A DNA stretch of 64,000 bases from Cognatundibacterium jejuense (GTDB lineage: Bacteria; Pseudomonadota; Gammaproteobacteria; Burkholderiales; Burkholderiaceae_D), in NCBI RefSeq assembly GCF_014284255.1, contig NZ_JACOFV010000003.1, positions 1-64,000 on the forward strand, read 5' to 3'. Numbering within the stretch: the first letter of the stretch is position 1; each line of letters opens with the position of its first letter. The notes under the pieces are model-generated. The model searched no databases and was not told the DNA's origin. It was given only the letters and a program-made list of their open reading frames with translations. Made by a program: the position numbers and the translations under genes. Below, piece after piece: positions 29,221-39,245 of this stretch.

Positions 29221-29841
29221 ATGATGAATAATTTACGTGGATTGTATATCGTCACGCCAGATTGGGATGACACCGAACAACTATTGAAAGCCACAGAACA
29301 AGCACTGCAAGGCGGCGCCAATATTGTTCAGTACCGTCATAAAACTGCCAGTGTGGGTTTGCGCAAAGAACAGGCGCTAGCACTGCAGGTATTGTGCCGT
29401 CAGTATCAAAAGCCATTTATCATTAATGATCATCTGGACTTATTTTTAGAACTGGATGCAGACGGTTTGCATGTCGGTGGCATGGATATTTCTGTCGCAC
29501 AAGCCCGAGCACAAATTGGCACTGATAAAATTTTAGGTGCTTCGTGTTATGGTGATCTGGAACTGGCACGAACTGCCGTAAGCAGCGGCGCAAGCTACGT
29601 CGCGTTTGGTGGCTTTTATCCTTCGCGTATCAAAAAATATGCGGTAACGACGGCTGCGACTATCGTTGCCGATGCCGGCAAGGAATTTCAATTGTCAAAG
29701 GTGGTGATTGGTGGCATGACCTTAGAAAACTGTCAGCCGCTGGTACAGTACGGTGCTGAGATGGTGGCAGTAATTAGTGGTGTGTATATGACAGATGATC
29801 CTAAGCTGGCAGCGCAACAATTCAGCGCCTTGTTCGCCTGA
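29221..29841 (+). CDS. thiE: Thiamine-phosphate synthase
   Basis: The 206-residue enzyme joins HMP-PP and thiazole phosphate to thiamine phosphate. It is a TIM barrel starting LRGLYIVTPDWDDTEQLL, with the ALQGGANIVQYRHKTA pyrophosphate-binding block, IINDHLDLFLELDADGLHVGGMDISVA, GASCYGDLELARTAVSSGASYVAFGGFYPSRIK and VIGGMTLEN. Two adjacent ATGs (29221 and 29224) are possible. It is the last gene of the thi operon and is followed by a terminator. Confidence 0.94.
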   Translation: MMNNLRGLYIVTPDWDDTEQLLKATEQALQGGANIVQYRHKTASVGLRKEQALALQVLCRQYQKPFIINDHLDLFLELDADGLHVGGMDISVAQARAQIGTDKILGASCYGDLELARTAVSSGASYVAFGGFYPSRIKKYAVTTAATIVADAGKEFQLSKVVIGGMTLENCQPLVQYGAEMVAVISGVYMTDDPKLAAQQFSALFA

Positions 29842-29855
29842 GATACTTTACGTTT

Positions 29856-29897
29856 ATCCGACGGAATTATAAGAAATAATGCTGTCGGATTAATTTT
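29856..29897 (+). terminator. Terminator of the thi operon
   Basis: ATCCGAC (29856-29862) pairs with GTCGGAT (29884-29890), with an inner ATTAT/ATAAT stem, then TAATTTTCTT. It lies 15 nt after the thiE stop. Confidence 0.75.
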
Positions 29898-30224
29898 CTT
29901 AGCCTTGAATGTATTAGTGTGGTTCTTTGTATGCCAGACATTTTTTTATCTTTGGTAAAGAATGCCACAAGTTTTTTGCATTCTGTGCAGCATTGTTTTA
30001 GACTGAGCTCCAGAACTAACACGATATATCGTCAACTGAGAATAAGCTCCAGTTTGTAAAGTTTTGTACGATTTTTGCCCTTTGAATTGTGATCTGGTGG
30101 AGGGACAATGTTGAATGAGTTTTCAAGTTGAGCAAATAGGTATATGTAGAAAATCTGACTTCACCGCGCAAAAAGTAGTTTTACGAACATAAACATTTTT
30201 TGCTTACAGCATATCGGGGATACA
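29898..30224. other. Intergenic region upstream of the solute-binding-like gene
   Basis: No gene is visible. ACGATATATCGT at 30021-30032 is a perfect 12-bp palindrome flanked by near-repeats of ACTGAG and GCTCCAG (30002-30013 and 30035-30052). This could be an operator for the following genes. A GGGGA ribosome site lies at 30216-30220. Confidence 0.4.
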
Positions 30225-31049
30225 TTGCTTTACCTACGTATGATCTCTGGCCAGTTAGTCATCTTTGTTGCCATATTGGTGCTGGCGGGCATTTTCATGC
30301 CACAAGCGTTTTCACAAGAACATCTGAAAATCACTCTCACCGAACAAGAATATCCCCCACTTATTTCTTACGATACGCAAGTCGGTGGTTTGCTAACGGA
30401 TATGGTGCGAGAAGCGTTTAAGTTGCGTGGGGTTGAGGTTACCTTTGCAGCAGTGCCGAATAATCGTGCCATTAATGGCTTAATGCAGGGCTTGTATGAT
30501 GGGAGTTATGGCTGGACGCATAGCCCGGAACGGGACGCCAAGTTATTGTATTCAGCAAAGCCAATCTATTTTTTAAAAATCGTTTTTTTTCAGCGTAGTA
30601 ACGAAGAATATAAATGGGAGCATTTGATAGACTTGAGTCCTTATAATATCGGTATTACTCAAGGGAACTATTACTCAAGTGAATTTTCGGCTTTGACGAC
30701 ATCCGGAAAATTAAAGATAGACCCAGCCCCCAGTGATATATCAAATTTCAAAAAATTATTGCTTGGCCGCATCGATATTTTCCCTATCGATCACGATGTC
30801 GGACTATATTTTCTAAAAAATAATTTTTCAGCGGAAGAGCAGCGTAGAATTAAATTTCAGAATAAAGCCATTTCTATCGTTCCAGTTTATTTGGTCGTGC
30901 GTCGTACATTGCCTAATGCCAAGGAATTTATTGCCCGTTTTGATCAGGGTTTTCAGCAACTCTCTGATTCGGGGCAGTTAGAAAAAATGATAGAGGTATA
31001 TAAGTCTCAATTAGCCGCATCAAGCGAAGTTCAAACAAGTAAACCATAA
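30225..31049 (+). CDS. Periplasmic solute-binding-like protein (SBP_3 fold)
   Basis: This 274-residue protein begins with a hydrophobic export segment (MISGQLVIFVAILVLAGIFMPQAFS) and a bacterial SBP_3-type domain: LKITLTEQEYPPLISYDTQVGGLLTDMVREAFKLRGVEVTF, LMQGLYDGSYGWTHSPERD and a C-terminal FDQGFQQLSDSGQLEKMIEVY. It lacks nearby permease or ATPase genes, so it is more likely a stand-alone sensor or orphan binding protein than an ABC component. GGGGA lies 4 nt before a TTG at 30225, favouring a TTG start; ATG at 30240 is the alternative. The TonB receptor gene follows after 73 nt. Confidence 0.75.
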   Translation: MLYLRMISGQLVIFVAILVLAGIFMPQAFSQEHLKITLTEQEYPPLISYDTQVGGLLTDMVREAFKLRGVEVTFAAVPNNRAINGLMQGLYDGSYGWTHSPERDAKLLYSAKPIYFLKIVFFQRSNEEYKWEHLIDLSPYNIGITQGNYYSSEFSALTTSGKLKIDPAPSDISNFKKLLLGRIDIFPIDHDVGLYFLKNNFSAEEQRRIKFQNKAISIVPVYLVVRRTLPNAKEFIARFDQGFQQLSDSGQLEKMIEVYKSQLAASSEVQTSKP

Positions 31050-31122
31050 GCACTATACGGTCATCCCGCATCAACGATTCGAGCACAAAACACCCGCTTA
31101 TCATCGATAGTAGGAGTTTGTC

Positions 31123-33474
31123 ATGGTACCGATCAGTTTTTATCCTCTCCGTCTGCGTCGTATTTCTTACCTTTCTTGCTTAGCGACAGCACTACTGGCG
31201 CGTTTTCCTTTGGTATTGGCACAAGAGGTGCAACATTCTGCTGGTGCTACAAGCTTGGAAGAACCGGAAAAAGCGGAAAAAGCGGAAAAAGATACCCAAG
31301 AAGTCGTAATTACCGCTCAAAGACGGACAGAACGATTGCAGAATGCACCGCTCAGTGTGACGGCATTGGATGCTGAAAAAATAGAAAAAATGGGCATAGA
31401 AAGTGTGGTGGATGTGGCACGCATGACGCCAGGATTAAATGTCGTCTCATCGGGTCCCGGACAAAACATTTTGGTCATGCGTGGTATTTCCTCGTCTGCA
31501 GGTACGGCCGGAACAGTGGGTTATTATCTGGATGATATTCCAATTGCTGCATCAAGCAATGCTTCACTATTGTCTTTACGCGGCGTCATTGACCCCTCAG
31601 TATTTGATATCGATCAGGTTGAGGTATTGCGTGGTCCGCAAGGAACTTTATACGGGTCGAGCTCCATGGGTGGCACAGTCAAGTATCTGACTAAGCAGCC
31701 TAATTTTAGTCAATTTCAATTCAATGGAAGCGCTACAGTTTCAGAGACTAAAGGTGGTGGCTTGAATTGGGGTAGTAATGCGATGCTGAACATCCCTTTG
31801 GTCGACAATAAAATCGCATTTCGGCTGGCTGCGTTTGAGCGGCATCAGGATGGCTTTATTGATCGCTATCAGATTGATCCTAATAATTATCTCGGAGCGC
31901 TCACTAGTGGGTCTAAGCAAGAAAGCGCTAACTCAGAGAAGACCACTGGGGTAAGGGCGATTGTGTCATTCAAACTGGAAGATCAGCTCACCATTACCTC
32001 GTCGATATTTAATCAACGCACATTTTTAGCGGCACCATTTCAGATTGATGTACCGCCCGGCAGCATCAGCTCTTTGATGCAGGCGCGATTGGTGCCTGAG
32101 CCCAGTACGCAAGTCTCGACCTTAGCAAACGTTTCTATCCGCAAAGGCTTTGATCAATTTGAATTACTCTCATCGACGTCCTATTACGACAGGAATGTAG
32201 AAATCGATGAAGATTCATCGAAGGTGTTGTATTACTTTTATTCCCCTAAACCTCAAACTTACGTTTATCCGTCTGTCATGAAGGGCGACTATGTAAATCG
32301 TGAGTTTACCCAGGAATTCCGTTTCACCTCCGATTTCAAAGGACCGTGGCAAATTATTGGTGGCGCATATTATCATCATGTGAATGCGCCGTTGGCATCA
32401 TCGATTCCTACCCCAGATGGTTACAATGCTGCGTTTGGAACGCATATAAATACTTTTTTTACCGGCTCACGAGAAGCGACGGTGAGTGAAACTGCCTTGT
32501 TTGAAGAAACCTCGTACCAAATGACACCTCAGCTCACTGCCAGAGTTGGATTGCGCAGTTTCAGAGTGAATCAAACCTTTATTCAACAGACTGACGGTGC
32601 TTTTGTAGGAAACGTACCTACGACTGTGCAAGGTAGCTCATCGGACTCTGGTCTGAATCCAAAATTCAATCTGGGCTGGCAAGTGAATAAGGATATGTTG
32701 TTATATGCGACCGCGTCCAAAGGTTACCGTCCTGGTGGGCCGAATAATCCGGCTCCGGCTGCGGTTTGTGGTTCCGAAGTAGCTAGTCTGAATCTGAGTC
32801 CAAGTTCTTTGGTGAAATTTGCGCCAGATACCGTTTGGAATTATGAATTGGGTACCAAGTCATCGTGGCTGGATGACAAATTATTTTTGAATGGCTCGTT
32901 GTACTACATTAAATGGAATCAGGTACAGCAGCAAATTGTGTTGCAATGTGGATTTAATATTACGGCCAATTTTGGTTCGGCGACCAGCAAAGGCCTTGAA
33001 TTGGAAGTAGTTTATCATCCAGTGCGTGAATGGAATTTCCGTCTTGCCGGCAATTTTACACAAGCTGAATTAGGTAATGACGTGCCTGGCACCAATGCGA
33101 AAAAAGGCGATCAATTGGTTGACGTGCCACGCTGGACGATGTCGGCATCGGCCGAGTATTCTGCGTTGATGCCAAACGGTGTTCCAGGTTACGCACGGCT
33201 TGATTACAGCTATACCGGAACGACGAATTCTTTGTATGACAGGACGAGTCCTTTTTATCAACGCCCTGCATTCGGCATGTTTAATCTGCGACTTGGTGAA
33301 AACCAATTGCCTGGCAACAGCCACTGGGGGTGGGCAGCATTTGTCGATAACGTCACCAATAAAATTGGCGAAACCGGTTTACCGGTGGCAATCTCTGCTG
33401 ATTTGCCGACGACACGACGACTCGGCATCGTACGGCCGCGAACTATAGGATTGACACTTAAATACACAATGTAA
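31123..33474 (+). CDS. TonB-dependent outer-membrane receptor
   Basis: This 783-residue active transporter of the outer membrane has a long N-terminal signal peptide (to about LVLA), a low-complexity linker with repeated EKA units, a TonB-box-like QEVVITAQRR, a plug domain (NAPLSVTALDAEKIEKMGIESVVDVARMTPGLNV, VEVLRGPQGTLYGSSSMGGTVKYLTKQP) and a 22-strand barrel ending RTIGLTLKYTM, which ends in Met rather than the usual Phe. It resembles the family of receptors for siderophores, cobalamin or organic nutrients; the substrate cannot be assigned. The ATG has TAGGAG 7 nt upstream. It is probably cotranscribed with the preceding gene. Confidence 0.9.
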   Translation: MVPISFYPLRLRRISYLSCLATALLARFPLVLAQEVQHSAGATSLEEPEKAEKAEKDTQEVVITAQRRTERLQNAPLSVTALDAEKIEKMGIESVVDVARMTPGLNVVSSGPGQNILVMRGISSSAGTAGTVGYYLDDIPIAASSNASLLSLRGVIDPSVFDIDQVEVLRGPQGTLYGSSSMGGTVKYLTKQPNFSQFQFNGSATVSETKGGGLNWGSNAMLNIPLVDNKIAFRLAAFERHQDGFIDRYQIDPNNYLGALTSGSKQESANSEKTTGVRAIVSFKLEDQLTITSSIFNQRTFLAAPFQIDVPPGSISSLMQARLVPEPSTQVSTLANVSIRKGFDQFELLSSTSYYDRNVEIDEDSSKVLYYFYSPKPQTYVYPSVMKGDYVNREFTQEFRFTSDFKGPWQIIGGAYYHHVNAPLASSIPTPDGYNAAFGTHINTFFTGSREATVSETALFEETSYQMTPQLTARVGLRSFRVNQTFIQQTDGAFVGNVPTTVQGSSSDSGLNPKFNLGWQVNKDMLLYATASKGYRPGGPNNPAPAAVCGSEVASLNLSPSSLVKFAPDTVWNYELGTKSSWLDDKLFLNGSLYYIKWNQVQQQIVLQCGFNITANFGSATSKGLELEVVYHPVREWNFRLAGNFTQAELGNDVPGTNAKKGDQLVDVPRWTMSASAEYSALMPNGVPGYARLDYSYTGTTNSLYDRTSPFYQRPAFGMFNLRLGENQLPGNSHWGWAAFVDNVTNKIGETGLPVAISADLPTTRRLGIVRPRTIGLTLKYTM

Positions 33475-33508
33475 ATTCGGGTATTCTTTTCTTATTTTGT
33501 GTTTTTAT

Positions 33509-33590
33509 TATACTGGTATGGAGTATATAAAATCACCCTATAATCTGCTTTGGTAAATAAGGTGTTTATAAAAAATTAAGGGGGAGTATG
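33509..33590 (+). repeat. 82-bp AT-rich element, copy 2
   Basis: It has the same 82-bp length and ends (TATACT at the left, GGGGGAGTATG at the right) as the element at 3259-3340. It lies between the TonB receptor and uvrD, in the same orientation as uvrD; copy 1 is reversed relative to pyrC. The different orientation relative to the adjacent genes argues for a repeat rather than a shared promoter. Confidence 0.5.
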
Positions 33591-33667
33591 TGATTTAACT
33601 CCTCGCCTGGCTGCGCTATCGTACTTTGATGAAGTGCAGAGAAGGGCGCAGCAAGCTTGCAGTCCCG

Positions 33668-33680
33668 TATAATCGGGGTA
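33668..33680 (+). promoter_or_regulatory. TATAAT hexamer directly before uvrD
   Basis: TATAAT at 33668-33673 lies 6 nt before the ATG at 33680. If used as a -10 box, transcription would start at or next to the ATG, giving a leaderless mRNA. No good -35 was found at the proper distance, so this is tentative. Confidence 0.3.
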
Positions 33681-35968
33681 TGCAAAATTTACTTCATAAT
33701 CTCAATCCAGAACAGCTCGCTGCTGTTACTCTGCCGGCGCAGTCGGCTTTAATTTTGGCTGGTGCCGGTTCTGGCAAGACGCGCGTGTTAACGACCCGCA
33801 TTGCCTGGCTGATTCAAACAGGACAGGTTTCGCCCGGCGGTATTCTAGCGGTGACATTTACCAATAAAGCGGCAAAAGAAATGATGTCGCGTTTGTCTGC
33901 TATGTTGCCCATCAATACCCGTGGCATGTGGATCGGCACTTTTCATGGTTTGTGTAATCGCTTATTGCGCGCCCATCATCGCGATGCTGGCTTGCCGCAG
34001 ACATTTCAAATTTTGGATTCTGGCGATCAGTTATCGTTTATTAAACGCTTATTGAAAGCGAATAATATCGACGATGAAAAATTCCCACCTAAGACGCTGA
34101 TGTATTTCATCAACAGCGCAAAGGATCAGGGCTTACGTGCAGCGCAGGTCGACGCTTACGACGATTTCAATCGCAAGATGGTTGGCTTATACGATTTGTA
34201 TGATGCCCAATGCCAACGCGAAGGCGTGGTGGATTTTGCTGAATTATTGCTGCGGACCTATGAATTGTTGAGCCGCAATCAGCCTTTGCGCGAACATTAT
34301 CAGGAGCGCTTCCGCCACGTGTTGGTCGATGAGTTTCAGGATACCAATGACCTGCAATACAAATGGCTCAAACTCATGGCTGGTGCAGGTAATCGCCGCG
34401 CTGGCGCAGTATTTGCGGTGGGTGATGATGATCAAAGTATTTACGCCTTCCGCGGTGCGAATGTTGGAAATATGTCGGCATTTGAGCGCGAATTTGAAGT
34501 AAAAAATCTGATTAAGCTGGAACAAAACTACCGTTCCCATGGTCATATCTTAGATAGCGCCAATATCCTGATTGCGAATAATAGCAAGCGTCTCGGTAAA
34601 AATTTACGTACCGATGCCGGGCATGGTGAATTGGTTAGGGTCATGGAAGCCAGCAGCGATATTCAGGAAGCCAACTGGATTATCGAAGAGGCAAAAAGTT
34701 TGATACGCGAAGGTTCTTTGCGTAGCGAAATTGCGATTTTGTATCGCTCCAATGCGCAGTCGCGCGTGATTGAACATGCCTTATTCACCGCCAATATTCC
34801 GTATCGTGTGTATGGTGGTCAACGCTTCTTTGAACGTGCTGAAATTAAGCATGCGATTGCGTATCTGCAGTTGATGGACAATCCGCACAATGACTCGGCA
34901 TTTTTGCGGGTAGTGAATTTCCCCACCCGCGGTATTGGTGCCCGTTCGATTGAACAATTGCAGGATGCTGCGAGAGCGCAGGGGAGTTCTTTGTATGCAG
35001 CGGTGCGGCATGTCGGCGGTAAAGCTGGCACGTCGCTGGCGAATTTTGTGAAGCTCATTGAAGGCGCACGTTTCGAAACACAAAATTTACCTTTGCCTGA
35101 AATGGTCAAAATTGTGCTTGATCTGAGTACTCTGATCACGCATTATCAAACCGAAAAAGAAGGCGCAGACCGGATAGAAAACTTGGAACAGTTGGTCAAT
35201 GCGGCAACGCTGTTCGTGTCGGAAGAAGGTTTCGGCAAAGAGGCGCCAGCTTTTAGCGGCCCCGCTAGCAGCGCGGCAGTTTTGCTGGAAAACGGTGACG
35301 GCACAGCGATCATTGATGCGGATGCAGCGCTGCCAACATTGATGTCGCCATTATCTGCTTTCTTGTCGCATGCCTCTTTGGAGGCGGGTGACAATCAGGC
35401 GCAGGCTGGGCAAGATGCGATGCAACTAATGACCGTGCACTCGGCTAAAGGTCTGGAGTTTGATGCGGTGTTTATTACGGGACTGGAAGAAGGTTTGTTC
35501 CCGCATGAAAATAGCGCACAAGAAGAATCCGGCGTTGAAGAAGAGCGACGTTTGATGTACGTGGCGATTACGCGTGCGCGCAAACGTTTGTATCTGAGCT
35601 TTTCGCAAACCCGCATGTTGCATGGCCAGACGCGCTATAACATGCGTTCACGATTTTTTGATGAATTGCCGGAAGAGTCCTTGAAATGGCTGTCCCCAAA
35701 AATTCAACCTAGCTGGTTTGGCAATAGCAAAAAATCGGCATGGGATGATGCGCCAATCGAAGAATCGAATCGTATTGCGCAACAAATGACCAGGCAAAGT
35801 CCGTCTATGACGTGGCGTATTGGGCAAGGGGTTGCTCATCCCAAGTTCGGTGAAGGCGTGATTGTCAATATCGAGGGTAGCGGCACGAACGCGCGGGCGC
35901 ATATCAATTTTGGGCAATTTGGGATGAAACTGCTCGATTTAAGCGTCGCTAAGCTGGAAAAAATTTAA
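33680..35968 (+). CDS. uvrD: UvrD/Rep-type DNA helicase
   Basis: The 762-residue superfamily 1A helicase unwinds DNA in repair and replication restart. Its motifs are Q (LNPEQLAAV), I Walker A LAGAGSGKTRVL, Ia VTFTNKAAKEM, Ib GTFHGLCNRLL, II LVDEFQDTNDLQ, III VGDDDQSIYAFRGA, IV LEQNYRS, V MTVHSAKGLEFDAVFITGLEEGLFPH and VI EEERRLMYVAITRARKRLYLS. A C-terminal GQGVAHPKFGEGVI tail resembles the RNA-polymerase-interacting Tudor-like region of UvrD/PcrA. The ATG at 33680 is preferred over 33626 because the extension has no homology. Length is close to UvrD (about 720). Confidence 0.93.
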   Translation: MQNLLHNLNPEQLAAVTLPAQSALILAGAGSGKTRVLTTRIAWLIQTGQVSPGGILAVTFTNKAAKEMMSRLSAMLPINTRGMWIGTFHGLCNRLLRAHHRDAGLPQTFQILDSGDQLSFIKRLLKANNIDDEKFPPKTLMYFINSAKDQGLRAAQVDAYDDFNRKMVGLYDLYDAQCQREGVVDFAELLLRTYELLSRNQPLREHYQERFRHVLVDEFQDTNDLQYKWLKLMAGAGNRRAGAVFAVGDDDQSIYAFRGANVGNMSAFEREFEVKNLIKLEQNYRSHGHILDSANILIANNSKRLGKNLRTDAGHGELVRVMEASSDIQEANWIIEEAKSLIREGSLRSEIAILYRSNAQSRVIEHALFTANIPYRVYGGQRFFERAEIKHAIAYLQLMDNPHNDSAFLRVVNFPTRGIGARSIEQLQDAARAQGSSLYAAVRHVGGKAGTSLANFVKLIEGARFETQNLPLPEMVKIVLDLSTLITHYQTEKEGADRIENLEQLVNAATLFVSEEGFGKEAPAFSGPASSAAVLLENGDGTAIIDADAALPTLMSPLSAFLSHASLEAGDNQAQAGQDAMQLMTVHSAKGLEFDAVFITGLEEGLFPHENSAQEESGVEEERRLMYVAITRARKRLYLSFSQTRMLHGQTRYNMRSRFFDELPEESLKWLSPKIQPSWFGNSKKSAWDDAPIEESNRIAQQMTRQSPSMTWRIGQGVAHPKFGEGVIVNIEGSGTNARAHINFGQFGMKLLDLSVAKLEKI

Positions 35969-36138
35969 ACACAGGAACACCAGTGAGATTGTCTGTGCTG
36001 GTTTGAGTGCCGTCGGCGGGGTCTTGTATCGCCAGATGGTTGGTGTTCCGGCACAGGTAAACGCAGCTAAGTTTTAGGGCTTACATCAGGTCGCTCTGGT
36101 CGTTTTTACGCAATGCCAGATAGGAACAAGGACGGTTT

Positions 36139-37401
36139 ATGGTAAAAGAACAGTTATTGCAATACATTGGTGCGGGCCTGTTTTTCATGGCAGTGCTGCA
36201 CACTTTTTCTACCAAATATTTCTTAAATCTTGCTCATCGCAGCACACGACATGCAGGTTTGTGGCATTTGTTGGGTGAGGTGGAGGTGGTGTTTGGATTT
36301 TGGGCGCTGTTATTGGTCTGTGCAATTGGTTTGCTGAGTGATCAGCACAAGGCGATTGATTATCTCGAAGCGCAAAATTTTACTGAGCCTTTATTTGTAT
36401 TCGTGATTCTCGTCATGGCGGGAACGCGTCCTGTGTTGTGGACGGTGCAGGAATTCGTCTCTCGCGTCGCAAACATACTGCCATTTTCGCGCCAATTGTC
36501 CTTGTATTTGTTGTGTCTGACCTTGGTGCCTTTGCTCGGATCCTTGATTACTGAGCCGGCAGCGATGACCTTGGGTGCGTTGATGTTGCGTGAACGCTTT
36601 TACAAAAAAGCGATTTCTACCCGTATGAAATATCTGACCCTCGGCGTGTTGTTCGTCAATGTGTCTATTGGTGGTGTGCTGACACCGTTTGCTGCACCTC
36701 CAGTATTGATGGTGGCAGAAAAATGGGGCTGGGATATTGCGTTTATGAGTAGCACTTTCGGTTGGAAAGCCGCACTGGCAGTGCTCATGAATGGTTTAAT
36801 CGCAACCTTGTGGTTCAAGCGTGAACTGCTGCGTCTTCCTGCTGAGGAAGAGACAGAGACGAGCACTAAAATGCCTGTTCCCATCATCGCAATTCATATT
36901 TTATTTTTGGCATTGACCGTTTTGTATGCGCACTACCCAGTGGTGTTTTTAGGCTTATTTTTATTTTTCTTAGGTTTTACTGAAGCCTATGAACGTTATC
37001 AAGACCGACTGATGCTCCGAGAGGGCTTGCTGGTGGCGTTTTTTCTTGCAGGCTTGGTTGTATTAGGCGGGATGCAGCAGTGGTGGTTGCAACCGATACT
37101 TGCGGGTTTAAATGATATTGTTTTATTTTTTGGTGCGATGTCGCTGACTGCAATTACAGACAATGCTGCATTAACTTATCTCGGTTCATTGGTCAGTGGC
37201 TTATCTGACAGTGCGAAATATGCGCTGGTAGCAGGTGCGGTGACTGGTGGTGGTTTAACGGTCATTGCCAACGCACCGAACCCAGCTGGTTATGCGATTT
37301 TGAAAGAATGCTTTGATGAAAGCGCGATTAGTCCTTTAGGATTATTTTTATCAGCATTAATACCAAGCGCGGTGGCAGCTTTCTTCTTTCTGGTGTTTTA
37401 A
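36139..37401 (+). CDS. Putative Na+/H+ antiporter (NhaD-like, DUF1504/PF07399)
   Basis: This 420-residue polytopic inner-membrane protein has about ten to twelve hydrophobic segments. [41 protein letters not shown] and [18 protein letters not shown], plus [20 protein letters not shown], are typical of the putative Na+/H+ antiporter family PF07399. The role in sodium/proton exchange is from family annotation, not demonstrated here. The start at 36139 has GGACGG-type sequence upstream. Its stop codon overlaps the stop of the chemoreceptor gene on the other strand (TTAA). Confidence 0.85.
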   Translation: MVKEQLLQYIGAGLFFMAVLHTFSTKYFLNLAHRSTRHAGLWHLLGEVEVVFGFWALLLVCAIGLLSDQHKAIDYLEAQNFTEPLFVFVILVMAGTRPVLWTVQEFVSRVANILPFSRQLSLYLLCLTLVPLLGSLITEPAAMTLGALMLRERFYKKAISTRMKYLTLGVLFVNVSIGGVLTPFAAPPVLMVAEKWGWDIAFMSSTFGWKAALAVLMNGLIATLWFKRELLRLPAEEETETSTKMPVPIIAIHILFLALTVLYAHYPVVFLGLFLFFLGFTEAYERYQDRLMLREGLLVAFFLAGLVVLGGMQQWWLQPILAGLNDIVLFFGAMSLTAITDNAALTYLGSLVSGLSDSAKYALVAGAVTGGGLTVIANAPNPAGYAILKECFDESAISPLGLFLSALIPSAVAAFFFLVF

Positions 37402-39032
37402 GGAGCGTTTCGTTTGTTCGCTATTTGAGCTCCTATGGTGGCTCGATGAATGGATGTGCCATGCACGTGCGTGCGATCCAGAATAAAGACACTGACGGCT
37501 TGCTCTAAACCTTTGGCCTCGGCGGCCAGATTCGCCGCCGACGCTGCAGCTTGTTCAACCATTGCGGCATTCTGCTGGGTTATATCGTCCATCTGCGATA
37601 CGGCACTGTTCATTTGCTCAACTCCTACACTTTGCTCTCCGCTGGCAGCGCTGATTTCATGAATTACCTGGGTCACTTTTTGCACGGATTCAACCAGGGT
37701 TTGCATGATATTGGTCGTGTCATTGACCATGTGATTTCCTTGAGTGACTTTGCTTACTGAATCATCAATTAAAACTTTAATTTCTTTTGCTGCGGACGCC
37801 GAACGTTGTGCCAGATTGCGCACTTCGCTTGCGACCACCGCAAATCCCCTACCTTGTTCGCCAGCGCGTGCAGCTTCTACTGCTGCGTTCAGGGCCAAAA
37901 TATTGGTTTGAAATGCGATGCCATCGATCAGGCTGATAATGTTTTCGATCTTTTTTGCTGAGGTATTGATTTCTTGCATAGTCACACCTACTCGATTAAC
38001 CATCTCGCCACCTTGTTTGGCAATTGTCGAGGTTTGATCGGCAAGTTGATTAGCCTGGTTGGCATTGGCCGAATTCTGTCTTACGTTGTCAGCAAATTGC
38101 GCCATACTGGCGGCGGTTTTTTGCAAGCTGGAGGCTTGCGATTCTGTGCGGCTTGATAAATCCAGATTCGCATCGGCGATTTCTTGTGTGCCAGTAGAAA
38201 TAGATCTGACATTGGTTCGGACATCACCAATGATAGAAACTAAATTGATATTCATTTGACGCAAGGCCTGCATGAGTTGTCCCATCTCCGAGTCATCTCC
38301 GAGGGGGATGTTGCGTGTTAAATCACCACCGGCAATCGCTCTGGCACTATCGAGCGCAGATTGTATAGGATTAAGTAAGGTCGTTTGAATAACGAACCAT
38401 TGATAAATCACCAGTGTAATACTCGCGATGAGACCGATGATATTCCATAAACTGACGCCTTCTGTAGCGATATGTAAGCCGCCCCAAACGACTAAGAACA
38501 GTAACGTAATTGACATGCCGAGCGCCAGACGGTGGTGGGCCGGCATTTGTAAAACATTCAGAATTTTCCCGCCAAGGGTGGTGGAAAGTATTTTTCCATG
38601 TTTAAGCTGGATGTGTTTTGCCTGACCGGTACGCATGCGATGGTATAGATCTTCAGCCGCCTTCACTTCAGCCCGTCCAGGCTTGGTTCTGACAGACATA
38701 TAACCGACCACATGGCCATTTTCTATGAGGGGAGTAACGTTAGCGTTAACCCAGTAATGATCACCATTTTTACAGCGATTTTTGACAATACCGGACCACG
38801 GTAAGCCCTCTTTTATTGTGCTCCACAAATCAGCAAAGGCTGCTTCTGGCATGTCTGGGTGACGCACCAGGTTGTGTGGCTTACCGATGAGTTCTGCTTG
38901 TTCATATCCGCTGATTTCAATGAAATACGGATTGCAATAAGTAATAATGCCTTTGAGGTTAGTTTTGGAGACGATAGATTGTCCATCGCTCATGAATTGT
39001 TCAACTCCTGAATTGGGCTGATTATTTCGCAC
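37398..39032 (-). CDS. aer: Aer-type PAS chemoreceptor (methyl-accepting chemotaxis protein)
   Basis: This 544-residue receptor matches the Aer family. The N-terminus [13 protein letters not shown] and the PAS domain ([39 protein letters not shown]) are typical of the FAD-binding aerotaxis sensor. Two hydrophobic segments follow (about residues 165-225), then a HAMP region and the cytoplasmic signalling domain with the hairpin [33 protein letters not shown], which contacts CheW and CheA. The start is GTG at 39032, chosen because MRNNQP is conserved and AAGGA is well placed; ATG at 38993 is an alternative. It is convergent with the antiporter gene. Confidence 0.9.
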   Translation of the reverse strand: MRNNQPNSGVEQFMSDGQSIVSKTNLKGIITYCNPYFIEISGYEQAELIGKPHNLVRHPDMPEAAFADLWSTIKEGLPWSGIVKNRCKNGDHYWVNANVTPLIENGHVVGYMSVRTKPGRAEVKAAEDLYHRMRTGQAKHIQLKHGKILSTTLGGKILNVLQMPAHHRLALGMSITLLFLVVWGGLHIATEGVSLWNIIGLIASITLVIYQWFVIQTTLLNPIQSALDSARAIAGGDLTRNIPLGDDSEMGQLMQALRQMNINLVSIIGDVRTNVRSISTGTQEIADANLDLSSRTESQASSLQKTAASMAQFADNVRQNSANANQANQLADQTSTIAKQGGEMVNRVGVTMQEINTSAKKIENIISLIDGIAFQTNILALNAAVEAARAGEQGRGFAVVASEVRNLAQRSASAAKEIKVLIDDSVSKVTQGNHMVNDTTNIMQTLVESVQKVTQVIHEISAASGEQSVGVEQMNSAVSQMDDITQQNAAMVEQAAASAANLAAEAKGLEQAVSVFILDRTHVHGTSIHRATIGAQIANKRNAP

Positions 39033-39245
39033 GTGAATTGTCCTTGGTTTTTACTTGAGGTATTTGTTGTGCATTTTTTTCTTAAGAATAGAGCACGCAA
39101 AATGAAAAACAAAGGATTATTAGTGAGGTGTGCAGCGTATTGCGGCGCAATGAAGAGGCGCTGTCAGCGCCATGAACGTCATCGTGACGTCGTTCCTTCA
39201 TTGCCAGATGTCGTGTTGTTTGGCAGCTAGGGGAATGATACTAAC

